This document shows, one piece after another, positions 9,758-20,722 of a stretch of DNA of 64,000 bases. Location: contig NZ_LN832559.1 of assembly GCF_900005615.1 (NCBI RefSeq), positions 2,991,001 to 3,055,000 on the forward strand. Direction: 5' to 3'. The first letter of the stretch is position 1. The number at the start of each line of letters is the position of its first letter. A model generated the notes under the pieces. That model ran no database searches and was not told the origin of the DNA. It worked only from the letters and a program-made list of their open reading frames with translations. This DNA comes from Paracoccus aminovorans. Lineage in GTDB: Bacteria; Pseudomonadota; Alphaproteobacteria; Rhodobacterales; Rhodobacteraceae. The position numbers were made by a program, and so were the translations under genes.

Positions 9758-10453
9758 CTAGCGTGAATTGCCGGCCCCGTCACGGGTCTTGTCGTCCAGG
9801 GCCAGTTCCGGCTGGGTCTCGTCGCCCGGCAAAGGCGCAGGCTCGGCCGCGGCCTGGGGTTTCGGGGCGCGCGGCTTGCTGGGCGCGCGGCGTTTCTTCG
9901 GCTGCGACTTGGCTTTCGGCGGCAGCAGCACCAGTCCCAGCGCCCCGGCAAAGATCGCGATGTCGGCGACGTTGAAGCTGTAGGGGTTCTGCCAGCCCGG
10001 CAGCGACATGTTCAGGAAATCCGCCACCGCACCATAGATCAGCCGGTCGACGACATTGCCCAGCGCTCCGCCGATCAGGAACCCGGCCGAGACCTGGGCA
10101 AAGCGCGAAGGCTTGGCCCGCCCGATCCAGACCGCCACCCACAGGCAGACCGCCAGCGCGATGGCGATCAGCACCCAGCGCATAACGTCCACGTCGCTGG
10201 CGAACAGGCCGAAGTTCATGCCCTGGTTCCATGCCATGCGCAGGTTCAGCCAGGGATCCACGAGGTCGATCTCGCGCACCCGATCAAGCCGCATCACATG
10301 CACGACCAGGTATTTCAGCGCCTGGTCCAGCAGGAAGACCAGCCCCGCCGTCAGCAGGACCGGCCGCCAGACGCGCGGCGGCGGCACCTTCCTGCCGCGC
10401 CGCTTCGGGGCCACCGGGCTTTTCCGGGCCTTGGGGGTCGTCGTCGTCGCCAT
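9758..10453 (-). CDS. lspA: Lipoprotein signal peptidase LspA (signal peptidase II)
   Basis: 231 residues, longer than the usual 160-180. Four membrane segments span about 32-175. The catalytic aspartates are D145 (GAVADF) and D164 (FNVADIAIF), within the family motifs GNVVDR and FNVAD. It cleaves prolipoproteins ahead of the lipidated Cys in the inner membrane. A basic N-terminal extension (about 30 residues) and a Lys/Pro/Ala-rich C-terminal tail (about 50 residues) flank the core. The start overlaps the purH stop by one base, so the two are translationally coupled. Confidence 0.97.
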   Translation of the reverse strand: MATTTTPKARKSPVAPKRRGRKVPPPRVWRPVLLTAGLVFLLDQALKYLVVHVMRLDRVREIDLVDPWLNLRMAWNQGMNFGLFASDVDVMRWVLIAIALAVCLWVAVWIGRAKPSRFAQVSAGFLIGGALGNVVDRLIYGAVADFLNMSLPGWQNPYSFNVADIAIFAGALGLVLLPPKAKSQPKKRRAPSKPRAPKPQAAAEPAPLPGDETQPELALDDKTRDGAGNSR

Positions 10454-12042
10454 CAGTGCCGGAAGTGCCGCTGGCCGGTAAAGACCATCGCCAGGCCCAG
10501 CCGGTCGGCGGTCGCGATCACCTCGTCGTCGCGCATCGAGCCGCCGGGCTGGATCACCGCCTTGGCGCCGGCCTCGGCCAGCGCCTCGATGCCATCGGCG
10601 AAGGGGAAGAAGGCGTCCGAGGCCACGGCCGAGCCGATGGTCAGCGCCTGGGCCAGGCCCAGTACCTCGGCCATGTCCTCGGACTTGCGCTTGCCGATGC
10701 GGGTCGAATCGACCCGGCTCATCTGGCCGGCGCCGATGCCGACCGTCGCCAGGTCCCTGGCATAGACGATGGCGTTCGATTTCACATGCTTGGCCACGGT
10801 CCAGGCAAAGAGCAGGTCCTGCAGCTCGGCCTGGCTGGGTTGGCGCTGCGTCACCACCTTCAGGTCCGAGGGCAGGATCACGCCATTGTCGCGGCCCTGC
10901 ACCAGGAAGCCGCCAGTGACTTGGCGGAAGCTCAGGCCCGGCGCCTTGGCATCGGGCAGCCCGCCGGTGGTCAGCAGCCGCAGGTTCTTCTTGGCCGCGA
11001 AGATCTCCTTCGCCTTGTCGGTGGCGTCGGGGGCGATCACGACCTCGGTGAAGATCTCGGTGATGGCTTTCGCCGTCTCGCCGTCGAGCCGGGTGTTCAG
11101 CGCGATGATGCCGCCGAAGGCCGAGGTGCGGTCGCAGTCGAAGGCGCGCCGATAGGCATCGACGGCGCTGTCGCCGCGGGCCACGCCGCAGGGGTTGGCG
11201 TGCTTGATGATCGCCACCGCCGGGCCTTGCGCGGGGTCGAACTCGACCACCAGCTCAAAGGCGGCGTCGGTGTCGTTGATGTTGTTGTAGGACAGTTCCT
11301 TGCCCTGCCATTGCCGGGCGGTGGCGACCCCCGGACGGTCCGAACCGTCGCGATAGAAGGCCGCCTGCTGATGCGGGTTCTCGCCATAGCGCAGGGTCTG
11401 GGCCAGCTCGCCGGCAAAGGCGCGGCGGCGCGGCGCCGCCTCGCCGATCTGCGCCGCCATCCAGGTCGAGACCGCCGCGTCATAGGCCGCCGTCCGCGCA
11501 TAGGCGATCTGCGCCTGCCGCTGGCGGAAGCCGTAGCTGGTCATGTCGTCGTTCGCGTCCAGTTCCGCCAGCACGGCGGCGTAGTCCTGCACATCCACGA
11601 CCACGGTGACGAAGGCGTGGTTTTTCGACGCCGCACGGATCATCGCCGGGCCGCCGATGTCGATGTTCTCGATGCAGTCGTCGTAATCGGCGCCCTTGGC
11701 CACGGTGGCCTCGAACGGATAAAGGTTCACCACCAAGAGGTCGATCATCTCGATGCCGTGGCTGCGCGCCGCCGCCATGTGCTCTTCGTTGTCGCGCAGC
11801 GCCAGCAACCCGCCATGCACGACCGGATGCAGCGTCTTGACGCGGCCGTCCATCATTTCCGGGAAGCCGGTGACCTCGGCCACGTCCTTGACCGTCAACC
11901 CGGACTCGCGCAGCGCCTTGGCGGTGCCGCCGGTCGAGAGCAGCTCGACGCCCCGCGCCGAAAGCGCCCGCGCGAAGTCCAGAAGGCCGGTCTTGTCGGA
12001 AACGGAAATCAGCGCGCGCTTCAGCGGAATGCGGTCGGTCAT
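10453..12042 (-). CDS. purH: Bifunctional AICAR formyltransferase / IMP cyclohydrolase
   Basis: 529 residues, normal for PurH. The N-terminal cyclohydrolase domain (about 1-200) starts [19 protein letters not shown] and includes [13 protein letters not shown]. The C-terminal transformylase includes [28 protein letters not shown] and the family end [18 protein letters not shown]. It catalyses the last two steps of purine synthesis, AICAR to FAICAR to IMP, in the cytosol. It lies between a heparinase-like gene and lspA on one strand. Confidence 0.98.
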   Translation of the reverse strand: MTDRIPLKRALISVSDKTGLLDFARALSARGVELLSTGGTAKALRESGLTVKDVAEVTGFPEMMDGRVKTLHPVVHGGLLALRDNEEHMAAARSHGIEMIDLLVVNLYPFEATVAKGADYDDCIENIDIGGPAMIRAASKNHAFVTVVVDVQDYAAVLAELDANDDMTSYGFRQRQAQIAYARTAAYDAAVSTWMAAQIGEAAPRRRAFAGELAQTLRYGENPHQQAAFYRDGSDRPGVATARQWQGKELSYNNINDTDAAFELVVEFDPAQGPAVAIIKHANPCGVARGDSAVDAYRRAFDCDRTSAFGGIIALNTRLDGETAKAITEIFTEVVIAPDATDKAKEIFAAKKNLRLLTTGGLPDAKAPGLSFRQVTGGFLVQGRDNGVILPSDLKVVTQRQPSQAELQDLLFAWTVAKHVKSNAIVYARDLATVGIGAGQMSRVDSTRIGKRKSEDMAEVLGLAQALTIGSAVASDAFFPFADGIEALAEAGAKAVIQPGGSMRDDEVIATADRLGLAMVFTGQRHFRH

Positions 12043-12081
12043 CGGTCTCGGGCCCCGTGATGGAATGGCGGATTTGGCCCG

Positions 12082-13737
12082 TCACCTAGCGCCGGAACGG
12101 GCCAAGGTCCAGCCGATCTGGATGGCGCGGCCCTGCAAGCTGGCGGAAATCACGATCTGGCGCGACGGGCGCGGCTCGGCCAGCGCCCGGTCCAGCAGGC
12201 AAGAGGCCTCGAGTCGCGCCTGCCCGACGCCGTCATGGGAAAAGACCCATGCGTCGCCGGTGGGCAGGGTCAGATGCACCTCGGCGCCCTCGATGCGGGC
12301 CTGCACCTCGGGGTGCAGGTGGAAGCGGATGTCGAAACCCAGCCCTTCCTCGGGGCGGACCCGGTCCAGCCGCGCCTGCGCGCTGGCATCCAGCGCCGCC
12401 AGCGAATCCTCGCCCTTGAGGCCCAGCCCGTCGGGGTCAAGCCAAAGCTCGCGCAGATGGGTCAGCCCGTGGCTCGCCAGCCAGCCGTCGTGGCCGGCCA
12501 GCAGATGCGCGGGCTCGGGCGCGTGGGCGGGGCCGAAATCGGGCGCGGTCAGATTGCCCAGCGCGTCGCAATCGCCGGCCCAGACCAGGTCCGGGCGCTC
12601 GGTCAGGATGTCGGGCTCGCCCTCCTGCCGGTTCGGGTTCAGCCGCGAGGAGGACAGGCCGGCGAGGCACACGGCCGAATGGCAGGGCGTGGCGCGGCTC
12701 GCCTTGGCCCAGAGCGGGCCGAAGCCGTCGCCGGGACCACAGTTCACGATCAGCGGCTGGCGGGCCACGGTCAGTTCGAAGGCCAGCGTCGAGGCATGCG
12801 CCCGCACCGCCGCCGGACCGCCGGGCGGCGGCGCCGCGTCCAGGATCAGCGTCGTGCGCGCCCGCGCCATGCGGGCAAACCCCATGGCGAGCCCGTGCGC
12901 GGGCAGTGCCGCGCCCTCGGCCGCGCGCAAACAGCGGTCCAGCCGCCCCGCCGCGCCGCGCCCGCCGCCGTGGAAACAGGGCAGCGCGCCGTCGGCATGG
13001 CGCAGCGCCCGCAGGACCGGCGCGATCTGGCCGATGATGCCGCGCAGCTCGGCCGGCGCATCCAGCCCGGCCTCGTCCGCGACCTCCTGCGCCCAGACCA
13101 GCAGCGCCATGGCATCCAGCAGCGATTCGGGTGCCCGCGCCTCGGTCAGGGTGTCCAGGCCCATGGCGTCGGCCTCTTCGGCCAGCGCGATCAGCGCCGG
13201 CAGCGCCAGCGCCTGGCGGTCGCGCAGATACATGGCGCCGATGGCGAGCCCGGCCAGCGCCTCGAGCCGGCAGAGCCCGTCCTCGCTGTCATACCAGCTG
13301 TCGCGCAGGTGGTTCAGGTGCTGGTCGAGGGCGCGGAAATAGGGCCCGGCGCCGTCGCGGTCGAGGCCGGGCAGGATCATGCCGGCATGGAAGATCCAGC
13401 GCAGCACGCGGCGGCCGGCGATCTCGGGAGCCCATTCCGGCGCGTCGGGCCGGGCCTCGGGGTGGCGGCGGATCCAGCGCAGCACGTGATCCTGCGCCAC
13501 CGCGCGGGCCTTGGGCGTGCCGACCGCGGCCAGGTCGTCGAGCCAGCCGAAGCCGTTCAGCTCGGCCGCGATGCTGGGGGGCAGATCGGCGGCGAAGAAA
13601 TCGCCGCTGACGGCGATGCCGCCCAGGTGCATCTCGCCGGCGACGATATGCTCGCCCCGGCCGGGATGTCCTATGGCCTTGGGTTCGGGGCGGCGCAAAA
13701 AGCCCCGTGGCGCGGCAGCGATTTCGGTCATGGGCAA
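12082..13737 (-). CDS. Heparinase II/III family protein
   Basis: 551 residues. The N-terminal half is an alpha-toroid-like helical region (SWYDSEDGLCRLEALAGLAIG) and the C-terminal half a beta-rich heparinase II/III domain. No signal peptide is seen, unlike secreted polysaccharide lyases. In Rhodobacterales and Rhizobiales a gene of this family commonly sits between rsmB and purH, and its substrate is not established. ATG codons at 13737 and 13731 are both possible starts. It follows rsmB by about 30 bases and precedes purH by 39, so all may be one transcript. Confidence 0.85.
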   Translation of the reverse strand: MPMTEIAAAPRGFLRRPEPKAIGHPGRGEHIVAGEMHLGGIAVSGDFFAADLPPSIAAELNGFGWLDDLAAVGTPKARAVAQDHVLRWIRRHPEARPDAPEWAPEIAGRRVLRWIFHAGMILPGLDRDGAGPYFRALDQHLNHLRDSWYDSEDGLCRLEALAGLAIGAMYLRDRQALALPALIALAEEADAMGLDTLTEARAPESLLDAMALLVWAQEVADEAGLDAPAELRGIIGQIAPVLRALRHADGALPCFHGGGRGAAGRLDRCLRAAEGAALPAHGLAMGFARMARARTTLILDAAPPPGGPAAVRAHASTLAFELTVARQPLIVNCGPGDGFGPLWAKASRATPCHSAVCLAGLSSSRLNPNRQEGEPDILTERPDLVWAGDCDALGNLTAPDFGPAHAPEPAHLLAGHDGWLASHGLTHLRELWLDPDGLGLKGEDSLAALDASAQARLDRVRPEEGLGFDIRFHLHPEVQARIEGAEVHLTLPTGDAWVFSHDGVGQARLEASCLLDRALAEPRPSRQIVISASLQGRAIQIGWTLARSGAR

Positions 13738-13770
13738 CGCATTGACTAGGACGATGCAACCTTAGGGCGG

Positions 13771-15033
13771 CTAAGCGGATTTCCGCAAGCGCGCGATGAA
13801 GAAGCCGTCCATACCGCCGCGTTCCGGCCACAGGTCGGGCCGCAGCCGCAAGCCGCCCTGTTCGGTGATCCAGCCGGGCTGGATCCCCGGCGCCTGCGGC
13901 GGCTCGACGGTCAGGCCGGGATGGCGCGAGAGGGCGGCGGCCAGTTGCTCCTCGCCCTCGGCCGGCAAGAGCGAGCAGGTGGCATAGACCAGCCGGCCGC
14001 CGGGCCTGAGCAGGGTCAGGGCGTGGTCGATCAGCCGGGCTTGCAGCGCGGTCAGGTCGCGCAGGCCGGCGCCGTCGCGGATCAGCGGCAGTTCGGGGTG
14101 GCGGCGGATGGTGCCGGTGGCCGAGCAGGGTGCATCCAGCAGCACCGCGTCGAGCGGCTCCTCGGGCCGCCAGGTCAGCGCGTCTCCCGCGACGATTTCG
14201 GCGGCAAGGCCGCAGCGGGCAAGATTTTCGGCCACGCGGGCCAGCCGCGATTCCGAGATGTCCAGCGCCGTGACCCGTGACCCGGCGGTCGCCAGTTGCA
14301 GCGTCTTGCCGCCCGGCGCGGCGCAGAGATCGGCCACGGTCTCGCCCGGCTGCGGGTCCAGCACGCGCACCGCCATGGCGGCGGCGGCGTCCTGCACCCA
14401 CCAGTCGCCGGCATCATAGCCCGGCAGGGCCGAGACCTGGGTGCCGGCCGGCAGCCGGTGCGAGCCGGTGGGCAGCGCATCGCCCGGGCAATCCGCGGCC
14501 TTGGGGGTCAGGTCCAAGGGCGCGCCGGCCTCATGCGCGGCCTCGATGGCGCGGGCGGCGGGTTTGCCCCAGGCGGCGACGATGGGCTTGCGCAGCCAGC
14601 CGGGCATGTGCTGCGGCGGCAGCCCGACCCAGGTCTCGGCCGAAGCCGACACCTTGCGCAGCACCGCGTTCACCATGCCCGAGGCCGCCTGGCCCTTGGG
14701 TCCCGAGGCGCGGGCCAGCGCCACGGCGGCATTGACCGCGCCATGCGGCGCCTCGCCCAAGGCCAGCATCTCGACGGTGGCGAGGCGCAGGATGCGCTGG
14801 ATCTCGGGGCGCGGGCGGCGGGCGAGGAAGGGGGCGAGCAACGCATCGGCGCGGGCCTGGCGGCGCAGCACCTCGCGCGCGAGGCGGCGGGCGCGGGCGC
14901 GGTCGGGCGGGGCGGCGCCCTCGATCAGCGCCGCGGCCTCGTCCAGCGTGGCGCCCTCTTCCACCGCGGCGAGCAGGCGCAGCGCGCCCGAACGGGCGCC
15001 GTCCCTGCCCGACCTGTCCTGTGACTTGTCCAA
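13771..15033 (-). CDS. rsmB: 16S rRNA m5C967 methyltransferase RsmB/Sun
   Basis: 420 residues if translation begins at TTG 15033, which has AAGGGG upstream and gives the family's usual length; the frame stays open much further upstream without good coding signal. Residues 1-135 form the NusB-like RNA-binding domain; the SAM-dependent methyltransferase follows with LCAAPGGKTLQLA, LDAPCSATGTIRRHPE and YATCSLLPAEGE, the last holding the nucleophilic Cys. It methylates C967 of 16S rRNA. It is divergent from the SDHAF4-like gene, with 54 bases between the starts. Confidence 0.93.
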   Translation of the reverse strand: MDKSQDRSGRDGARSGALRLLAAVEEGATLDEAAALIEGAAPPDRARARRLAREVLRRQARADALLAPFLARRPRPEIQRILRLATVEMLALGEAPHGAVNAAVALARASGPKGQAASGMVNAVLRKVSASAETWVGLPPQHMPGWLRKPIVAAWGKPAARAIEAAHEAGAPLDLTPKAADCPGDALPTGSHRLPAGTQVSALPGYDAGDWWVQDAAAAMAVRVLDPQPGETVADLCAAPGGKTLQLATAGSRVTALDISESRLARVAENLARCGLAAEIVAGDALTWRPEEPLDAVLLDAPCSATGTIRRHPELPLIRDGAGLRDLTALQARLIDHALTLLRPGGRLVYATCSLLPAEGEEQLAAALSRHPGLTVEPPQAPGIQPGWITEQGGLRLRPDLWPERGGMDGFFIARLRKSA

Positions 15034-15087
15034 ACCCGACCCCTTGCCTAGATTGGCAGGGTCTAGCGTGAAGCAGGGGAAATCGCC

Positions 15088-15261
15088 ATGACCGACCGCA
15101 AGGATCTGCCGCCCGCCGCGCAACGCGCGCTGGCCGAGGCCGAGGAACGCCGCAAGGCCGCCGCGCCGCTGGACCTGCCGGTCGAGCTGGGCGGCCGCGA
15201 CGGGCCGGAGCCGGTGCGCTATGGCGATTACGAGAAAAAGGGCCTCTGCGTCGATTTCTGA
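15088..15261 (+). CDS. DUF1674 / SDHAF4-like succinate dehydrogenase assembly factor
   Basis: A 57-residue protein that is easy to miss. ATG 15088 has AGGGGAAA upstream. The C-terminus (GPEPVRYGDYEKKGLCVDF) is the diagnostic end of DUF1674, whose mitochondrial member SDHAF4 binds flavinylated SdhA and helps complex II assembly. The N-terminal half is a charged Ala/Glu/Arg helix. Cytosolic. It is divergent from rsmB and well separated from the RND genes. The assembly role in bacteria is inferred from the mitochondrial homologue. Confidence 0.88.
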   Translation: MTDRKDLPPAAQRALAEAEERRKAAAPLDLPVELGGRDGPEPVRYGDYEKKGLCVDF

Positions 15262-15292
15262 GCCGCTTTCGCCCGGCCGCACGGTCGGCGTG

Positions 15293-15313
15293 GGTATTTG
15301 GAAAACGGAAAGA
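15293..15313 (+). repeat. Post-stop element, copy 2
   Basis: GTATTTGGAAAACGGAAAG plus one base each side, 31 bases after the SDHAF4-like stop codon and in its sense orientation. It is identical over 21 bases to the copy after the M16 gene at 6313. Confidence 0.6.
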
Positions 15314-15421
15314 ACCCAGCCGCTGGCGAATCCGTGATCCGCTGCGCGGCGGTCGTTTACTTGCCATTGGGATTTGGCCGCTAAACAATGCCGAAAACCA
15401 CCAAACCGCAAGGGACGGCAG

Positions 15422-16576
15422 ATGGCCTTCGGGCAAGCGATCTTGAGACAGGCGGCGCTGGCCTTGCTGCTGGCCGGGCAGGCCTTGGCCCAGCAGGGCG
15501 AGCGCGAGCCGCAGGGGCCGCGCCAGGTCGGCGTCATGGTCGCGGCCGAACAGGACGTGCCCTATACCGTGACCCTGCCCGGCCGCGCCATCGCCTTTCA
15601 GCAGACCGGCATCCGGCCGCAGGTCGGCGGCGAGGTGCTGGAGATCGCCTATGATCCCGGCAAGCCGGTCAAGGCCGGCGACGTGCTGTTCCGGCTGGAC
15701 CCCGAGACGCTGGCCGCCGCGCTAGCCGCCGCCGAGGCCGCCGTGGCCGGGGCCGAGGCCAGCCTGACCCAGGCGCAGAACACCGTCACCCGCTATCGCC
15801 GGCTGGAGGGTTCGGGCGTGTCGGCCGTGGAGCGCGCCAATGCCGAGGTGGCGCTGAAACAGGCCGAGGCCGGGCTGAAATCCGCCGAGGCCGCCCGCGA
15901 TGCCGCCCGCCTGTCGCTGGACCGGACCGAGATCCGCAGCCCCATCGCCGGGGTTCCGGACGTGCCGCAGGTCTCGGTCGGCGACCTGGTCACGGCGAGC
16001 CAGTCCGAGGCGCTGACCACGATCACGCAGCTGGACCCGATCTATGTCGACGTCTCCGAAAGCTCGGCCCGGCTCTTGCGCAACCGGGCACGGATCGACG
16101 CCGGGCAGCTGACCACCAATGGCAAGACGCCGGCCGAGCTGATCCTGGAGACCGGCGAGACCTACCCTGGCAGCGGCCGCATCGTCAGCCCCGGCATCCT
16201 GGTGTCCACCACCACCGGCACCGTGCCGATCCGGCTGCGCTTCGACAATCCGCAGGCGCTGATCCTGCCCGGCCAGTTCCTGCGCGTCCGGCTGACCCAG
16301 GGCAGCACCCGCGCCGTGCTGGTGCCGCAGCGCGCCACCCGCCGCGCCACGGACGGCACCCTGACCGCCTTCGTCGTGCGCGAGGGCAAGGCCCAGCAGG
16401 TCACGCTGAGCGAGCAGGGCAGCTGGAACAACAGCTGGATCGTCAGCCAGGGCGTCAGCCCCGGCGAGCAGCTGATCCTGGACGGGTTGCAGGACCTGCG
16501 CCCCGGCACCGAGGTCAAGACCGTCCCCGTCACCATCGACGCCGAGGGCGTGGTGCGCGAGGCGGTGGAAGGCTGA
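15422..16576 (+). CDS. RND efflux periplasmic adaptor (membrane fusion protein)
   Basis: 384 residues from ATG 15422 (AGGGA upstream), with a signal peptide ending near QALA-QQG. It shows the biotin-lipoyl-like half-motifs (GGEVLEIAYDPGKPVKAGDVLFRLD), an alpha-helical hairpin at about 85-165 rich in Ala/Glu (AEASLTQAQNTVTRYRRLEG), and the beta-barrel region LDPIYVDVSESSA. It bridges the inner-membrane RND pump and an outer-membrane channel. Its stop overlaps the start of the pump by one base. No regulator gene is adjacent. Confidence 0.95.
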   Translation: MAFGQAILRQAALALLLAGQALAQQGEREPQGPRQVGVMVAAEQDVPYTVTLPGRAIAFQQTGIRPQVGGEVLEIAYDPGKPVKAGDVLFRLDPETLAAALAAAEAAVAGAEASLTQAQNTVTRYRRLEGSGVSAVERANAEVALKQAEAGLKSAEAARDAARLSLDRTEIRSPIAGVPDVPQVSVGDLVTASQSEALTTITQLDPIYVDVSESSARLLRNRARIDAGQLTTNGKTPAELILETGETYPGSGRIVSPGILVSTTTGTVPIRLRFDNPQALILPGQFLRVRLTQGSTRAVLVPQRATRRATDGTLTAFVVREGKAQQVTLSEQGSWNNSWIVSQGVSPGEQLILDGLQDLRPGTEVKTVPVTIDAEGVVREAVEG

Positions 16577-19500
16577 TGGCGAAGTTCTTCATCCACCGCC
16601 CGGTCTTTGCCTGGGTGCTGGCCATCGTCACCATGCTGGCCGGGGCCTGGGCGGTTCTGGGCCTGCCCATCTCGCAATATCCGGACATCGCGCCGACCAC
16701 GGTGCGGATCACCGCCAATTATTCCGGCGCCACGGCGCGGGCGGTGCAGAATTCCGTCACCACACCCATCGAGGACGTGCTGACCGGGCTCGACGGGCTG
16801 CTCTACACCACCTCGATCTCGTCCACCGGGCGCTCGGCCATCGTCCTGACCTTCGACGACAGCGTGACGCCCACCGATGCCTTGAACGAGGTGCAGGCCA
16901 AGGTGCGCTCGGTCGAGGGCCGGCTGCCCGGGCCGGTGCAGAACGACGGGGTCAGCATCAGCCGGACCTCGACCTCGACGCTGATGGTGGGCGCGCTGGT
17001 CTCGACCAGCGGCAAGCAGTCCACCATTGAGCTGGGCAACCTCTTGGAGCAGGTGGTCGAGGGGCCGGTCAAGCGCACCGAGGGCGTCGGCGGGGTCAAT
17101 GTCTTCGGCTCGGGCTATGCGATGCGGATCTGGATGGATCCGCTGCGGCTGGCGCAGTTCCAGCTGACGCCGACCGACATCACCACCGCCGTGGCGCAGC
17201 AGAACAGCACCGTCTCGGTCGGCGCGCTCGGCAGCCAGCCGGTGGTCGCGGGCCAGCAGTTCACCGCCACGGTCACCGCGCAGAGCCAGCTGACCTCGGT
17301 CGAGGATTTCCGCAACATCCTGCTGAAGACCGGCGAGGACGGCGCCGCCGTGCGCTTGGGCGACGTGGCCGAAGTCGCGATCGGCCAGGTCAGCTATGGC
17401 CGCGATTCGCGCTTCAACGGCATGAACGCCTCGGGCTTCGCGGTGAACCTCGCCTCGGGGGCGAATGCGGTCGAGACCTCGCGCGCGGTGCGCGCCACGC
17501 TGGACGGGCTGGCCTCGGCCCTGCCCGAGGGGGTCGAGCTGCGCGTCGCCTATGACACCGCCCCTTTCGTCGAGCTGTCGATCGAGAAGGTCTGGCACAC
17601 GCTGCTGGAAGCCATCGTGCTGGTCTTTCTGGTCATCCTGATCTTCCTGCAGAACTGGCGGGCGACGCTGATCCCGATCATCGCCATCCCAGTCGTGCTG
17701 CTGGGCACCTTCGCCATGCTGGCGGCGCTTGGGTATTCCATCAACACGCTGACGATGTTCGCCATGGTGCTGGCCATCGGGTTGCTGGTCGACGACGCCA
17801 TCGTCGTGGTCGAGAACGTCGAGCGCGTCATGGCCGAAGAGGGGCTGGACCCGGTCGCCGCCACCGAAAAGAGCATGGGCCAGATCAGCGGCGCGCTGAT
17901 CGGCATCGCCCTGGTCTTGTCGGCGGTGTTCCTGCCAATGGGCTTCATGCCCGGCTCGACCGGGGTGATCTATAGGCAGTTCTCGGTAACCATCATCACC
18001 GCCATGGTGCTGTCGCTTGCCGTGGCGCTGATCCTGACCCCCGCCATGTGCGCCACGCTGCTGCGCCGCGGCCACGGCGCGCCGCGCTTTGCCCCGGCGC
18101 GCTGGTTCAACGCCGGGTTCGAGCGGCTGACGGCGGGCTATTCCGCCACCGTGCGGCGCAGCCTGCGCCGGCCGATGCTGGTCATGCTGGTGCTGGCGGC
18201 GATCAGCTACGGCGCCTTCGACCTGTTCGGGCGGCTGACCACCACCTTCATCCCCTCCGAGGACCAGGGCGTGTTGCAATCGCGCATCACCCTGACCGAG
18301 GGCTCGACCGCGCAGCAGACCGCCGCCGTGGTGCGCGAGATCGAGGACTACATGCTGACCGAGGAAAAACACGCGGTCAGCTCGGTCTTCGTGGCGATGG
18401 GCTTCGGCCCCTCGGGCACGGCGCAGAACCGGGCGACGATCTTTGTCCGGCTGCACCCCTTCGACCAGCGCAGCGACCCGTCGCAATCGGCCAAGGCCTT
18501 GGCGCAGCGGGCAAACCAGCACTTCTCGGGCCATCGGGCCGGGCGGATCTTCTTCATGCAGCCGCCGGCGATCCCGCGGCTGGGCGACACCTCGGGCTTC
18601 ACCATGTATGTCATGGACCAGTCCGGCGCCGGCATCGAGGCGCTGACCGAGGTGGCGGAGCGGCTGGAGGAACAGGCCGGCCAGGATCCGCGGGTGCAGA
18701 ACCCCGAGGCGCAGAACTCCGAGGACGATGCGGCGCTGAGGATCGACATCGACCAGCAGAAGGCGGAAAGCCTCGGCATCTCGGTTCCGGCGGTGAATTC
18801 GATGCTGTCGACGATCTTTGCCGGCACCGAGGTGAACGACTTCGCCCTGGGCGCACAGCTGCGTCCGGTGATCGTGCAGGCGGCGGCGGCGAACCGCATG
18901 CAGCCCGAGGACATCGACAGCTGGTATGCCCGCAATGGGCAGGGCGAGATGGTGCCCTTCAACGCCTTCATGGCCACCCGCTGGGAGCCGGTCGAGCCGC
19001 GGCTGGCGCGCATCGACGGCATCGACGCCATCGAGATCGAGGGCGAGCCCGGCCCCGGCTACAGTTCCGGCAGCGCCATGGACGCGATGGAGGAGTTGGT
19101 CGCCGCCCTGCCCGGCAACTATGGCATGGCCTGGACCGAGCTGTCCTATCAGGAGCGCCAGGCCGGCAACCAGGCGCCCTGGCTTTTTGCCCTGTCGGCG
19201 CTGGTGGTGTTCCTGTCGCTGGCGGCGCTTTACGAAAGCTGGTCGATCCCGTTCTCGGTCATGCTGGCGGTGCCGGTGGGGGTGCTGGGCGCGGTGGTGG
19301 CGGCCCTGGCCTTCGACCAGTCGAACGACGTCTATTTCAAGGTCGGCATCCTGACCACCATCGGCCTTGCGGCCAAGAACGCCATCCTGATCGTCGAATT
19401 CGCCCGCGACCTGCAGCAGTCGGGCCGCTCGGCCGTCGAGGCGGCGGCGCTGGCCGCGCGCCAGCGGCTGCGGCCGATCCTGATGACATCGCTGGCCTTC

Positions 19501-19674
19501 ATCCTGGGCGTGCTGCCCCTGGCGGTGGCGCGGGGCGCCGGGGCGGGGGCGCAGAATTCCATCGGCATCGGGGTGATGGGCGGGATGATCGCCGCGACCT
19601 TCCTTGGCATCTTCATGGTTCCGGCCTTCTACGTTACGGTGCGCCGACTGACCGATAGGAGGGCCTCGCGATGA
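16576..19674 (+). CDS. RND multidrug efflux pump, AcrB/HAE1 family
   Basis: 1032 residues, full length for the HAE1 family, with 12 membrane segments and two large periplasmic loops. It starts [17 protein letters not shown] as in AcrB. The proton-relay residues are present: the Asp pair in [16 protein letters not shown] and the Lys in [13 protein letters not shown]. It exports drugs, detergents or lipophilic compounds using proton influx; the substrate cannot be told from sequence. The outer-membrane partner is not in this operon; the TolC-type gene at 23200 is a candidate. Its stop overlaps selD by four bases. Confidence 0.97.
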   Translation: MAKFFIHRPVFAWVLAIVTMLAGAWAVLGLPISQYPDIAPTTVRITANYSGATARAVQNSVTTPIEDVLTGLDGLLYTTSISSTGRSAIVLTFDDSVTPTDALNEVQAKVRSVEGRLPGPVQNDGVSISRTSTSTLMVGALVSTSGKQSTIELGNLLEQVVEGPVKRTEGVGGVNVFGSGYAMRIWMDPLRLAQFQLTPTDITTAVAQQNSTVSVGALGSQPVVAGQQFTATVTAQSQLTSVEDFRNILLKTGEDGAAVRLGDVAEVAIGQVSYGRDSRFNGMNASGFAVNLASGANAVETSRAVRATLDGLASALPEGVELRVAYDTAPFVELSIEKVWHTLLEAIVLVFLVILIFLQNWRATLIPIIAIPVVLLGTFAMLAALGYSINTLTMFAMVLAIGLLVDDAIVVVENVERVMAEEGLDPVAATEKSMGQISGALIGIALVLSAVFLPMGFMPGSTGVIYRQFSVTIITAMVLSLAVALILTPAMCATLLRRGHGAPRFAPARWFNAGFERLTAGYSATVRRSLRRPMLVMLVLAAISYGAFDLFGRLTTTFIPSEDQGVLQSRITLTEGSTAQQTAAVVREIEDYMLTEEKHAVSSVFVAMGFGPSGTAQNRATIFVRLHPFDQRSDPSQSAKALAQRANQHFSGHRAGRIFFMQPPAIPRLGDTSGFTMYVMDQSGAGIEALTEVAERLEEQAGQDPRVQNPEAQNSEDDAALRIDIDQQKAESLGISVPAVNSMLSTIFAGTEVNDFALGAQLRPVIVQAAAANRMQPEDIDSWYARNGQGEMVPFNAFMATRWEPVEPRLARIDGIDAIEIEGEPGPGYSSGSAMDAMEELVAALPGNYGMAWTELSYQERQAGNQAPWLFALSALVVFLSLAALYESWSIPFSVMLAVPVGVLGAVVAALAFDQSNDVYFKVGILTTIGLAAKNAILIVEFARDLQQSGRSAVEAAALAARQRLRPILMTSLAFILGVLPLAVARGAGAGAQNSIGIGVMGGMIAATFLGIFMVPAFYVTVRRLTDRRASR

Positions 19675-20714
19675 ACGACCACCCCAGACTGACCTCGCTG
19701 GCGCATGGCGGCGGCTGCGGCTGCAAGCTGGCGCCCTCGGTGCTGCGGGAATTGCTGGCGGGACAGCCTGTGGCCCAGGCCTTTCCGCAGCTGCTGGTCG
19801 GGACCGAGACCTCGGACGACGCGGCGGTGTATCAGGTGGACGAGAACACCTGCGTCATCGCCACCACCGATTTCTTCATGCCGATGGTGGACGACCCGCG
19901 CGCCTTCGGCCGCATCGCCGCGACCAATGCGATTTCCGACGTCTATGCCATGGGCGGACGGCCGATCATGGCGCTGGCGATCCTGGGCATGCCCATCGAC
20001 AAGCTGGCGCCCGAGCAGATCCGCGAAATCCTCGAGGGCGGGCGCGACATCTGCCATCAGGCCAGCATCCCGGTCGCGGGCGGCCATTCCATCGACGCCC
20101 CCGAGCCGATCTATGGCCTGGCCGTGATCGGCCTCTGCCACCCGTCCGAGCTGCGCCGCAATGCCGATGCGCGGCCGGGCGACGCGCTGATCCTGACCAA
20201 GGGGCTGGGTGTCGGCATCTATTCCGCCGCGATCAAGAAGGGCGCGCTGGACCAGGCCGGCATCGACGAGATGGTCGCCTCGACCACCACGCTGAACAAG
20301 GTCGGCACCGAGCTGGCCAAGCGGGCCGACGTCCATGCCCTGACCGACGTGACCGGCTTCGGCATCCTGGGCCACGGGCTGGAGATCGCCCGCGGCGCCG
20401 GGCTGCAGCTGCATCTGGACCAGGCGGCGCTGCCCTTGCTGAGCCGCGCGGCGGAGCTGGCCGAGGCCGGGTTCGTCACCGGCGCCTCGGTGCGGAACTG
20501 GGCCGCCTATGGCGCCGAGGTGGCGCTGCCCGAGGGGCTGGCCGATTGGCGCCGGCATCTGCTGACCGACCCGCAGACCTCGGGCGGGCTTCTGGTCGCC
20601 GTGGCGCCCGAGGCGGCGGATGCGGTGCTGGCGCAGATTCGTGCCGCCGGTCATCCGCTGGCCGCCGTGGTCGGACATTGCGCGGCGGGCGAGGCCGGGA
20701 TCTCGGTCGACTGA
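19671..20714 (+). CDS. selD: Selenide, water dikinase (selenophosphate synthetase)
   Basis: 347 residues. The N-terminus [14 protein letters not shown] holds the active-site Cys (C16) and Lys (K19) equivalent to C17 and K20 of the E. coli enzyme. ATP/Mg-binding segments are [10 protein letters not shown] and [20 protein letters not shown], and the C-terminal domain has [19 protein letters not shown]. It makes selenophosphate from selenide and ATP for selenocysteine or 2-selenouridine synthesis. No selA, selB, selU or selenoprotein gene is in the window. It is coupled by ATGA overlap to an RND pump, an unusual partner. Confidence 0.97.
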   Translation: MNDHPRLTSLAHGGGCGCKLAPSVLRELLAGQPVAQAFPQLLVGTETSDDAAVYQVDENTCVIATTDFFMPMVDDPRAFGRIAATNAISDVYAMGGRPIMALAILGMPIDKLAPEQIREILEGGRDICHQASIPVAGGHSIDAPEPIYGLAVIGLCHPSELRRNADARPGDALILTKGLGVGIYSAAIKKGALDQAGIDEMVASTTTLNKVGTELAKRADVHALTDVTGFGILGHGLEIARGAGLQLHLDQAALPLLSRAAELAEAGFVTGASVRNWAAYGAEVALPEGLADWRRHLLTDPQTSGGLLVAVAPEAADAVLAQIRAAGHPLAAVVGHCAAGEAGISVD

Positions 20715-20722
20715 CGCTTTTT

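Noticed and set aside
19671..20714. Selenocysteine at the SelD active site or an in-frame UGA readthrough
   Set aside because: The active-site codon is tgc (Cys) and the frame has no internal TGA; the stop at 20712 is followed by noncoding sequence.
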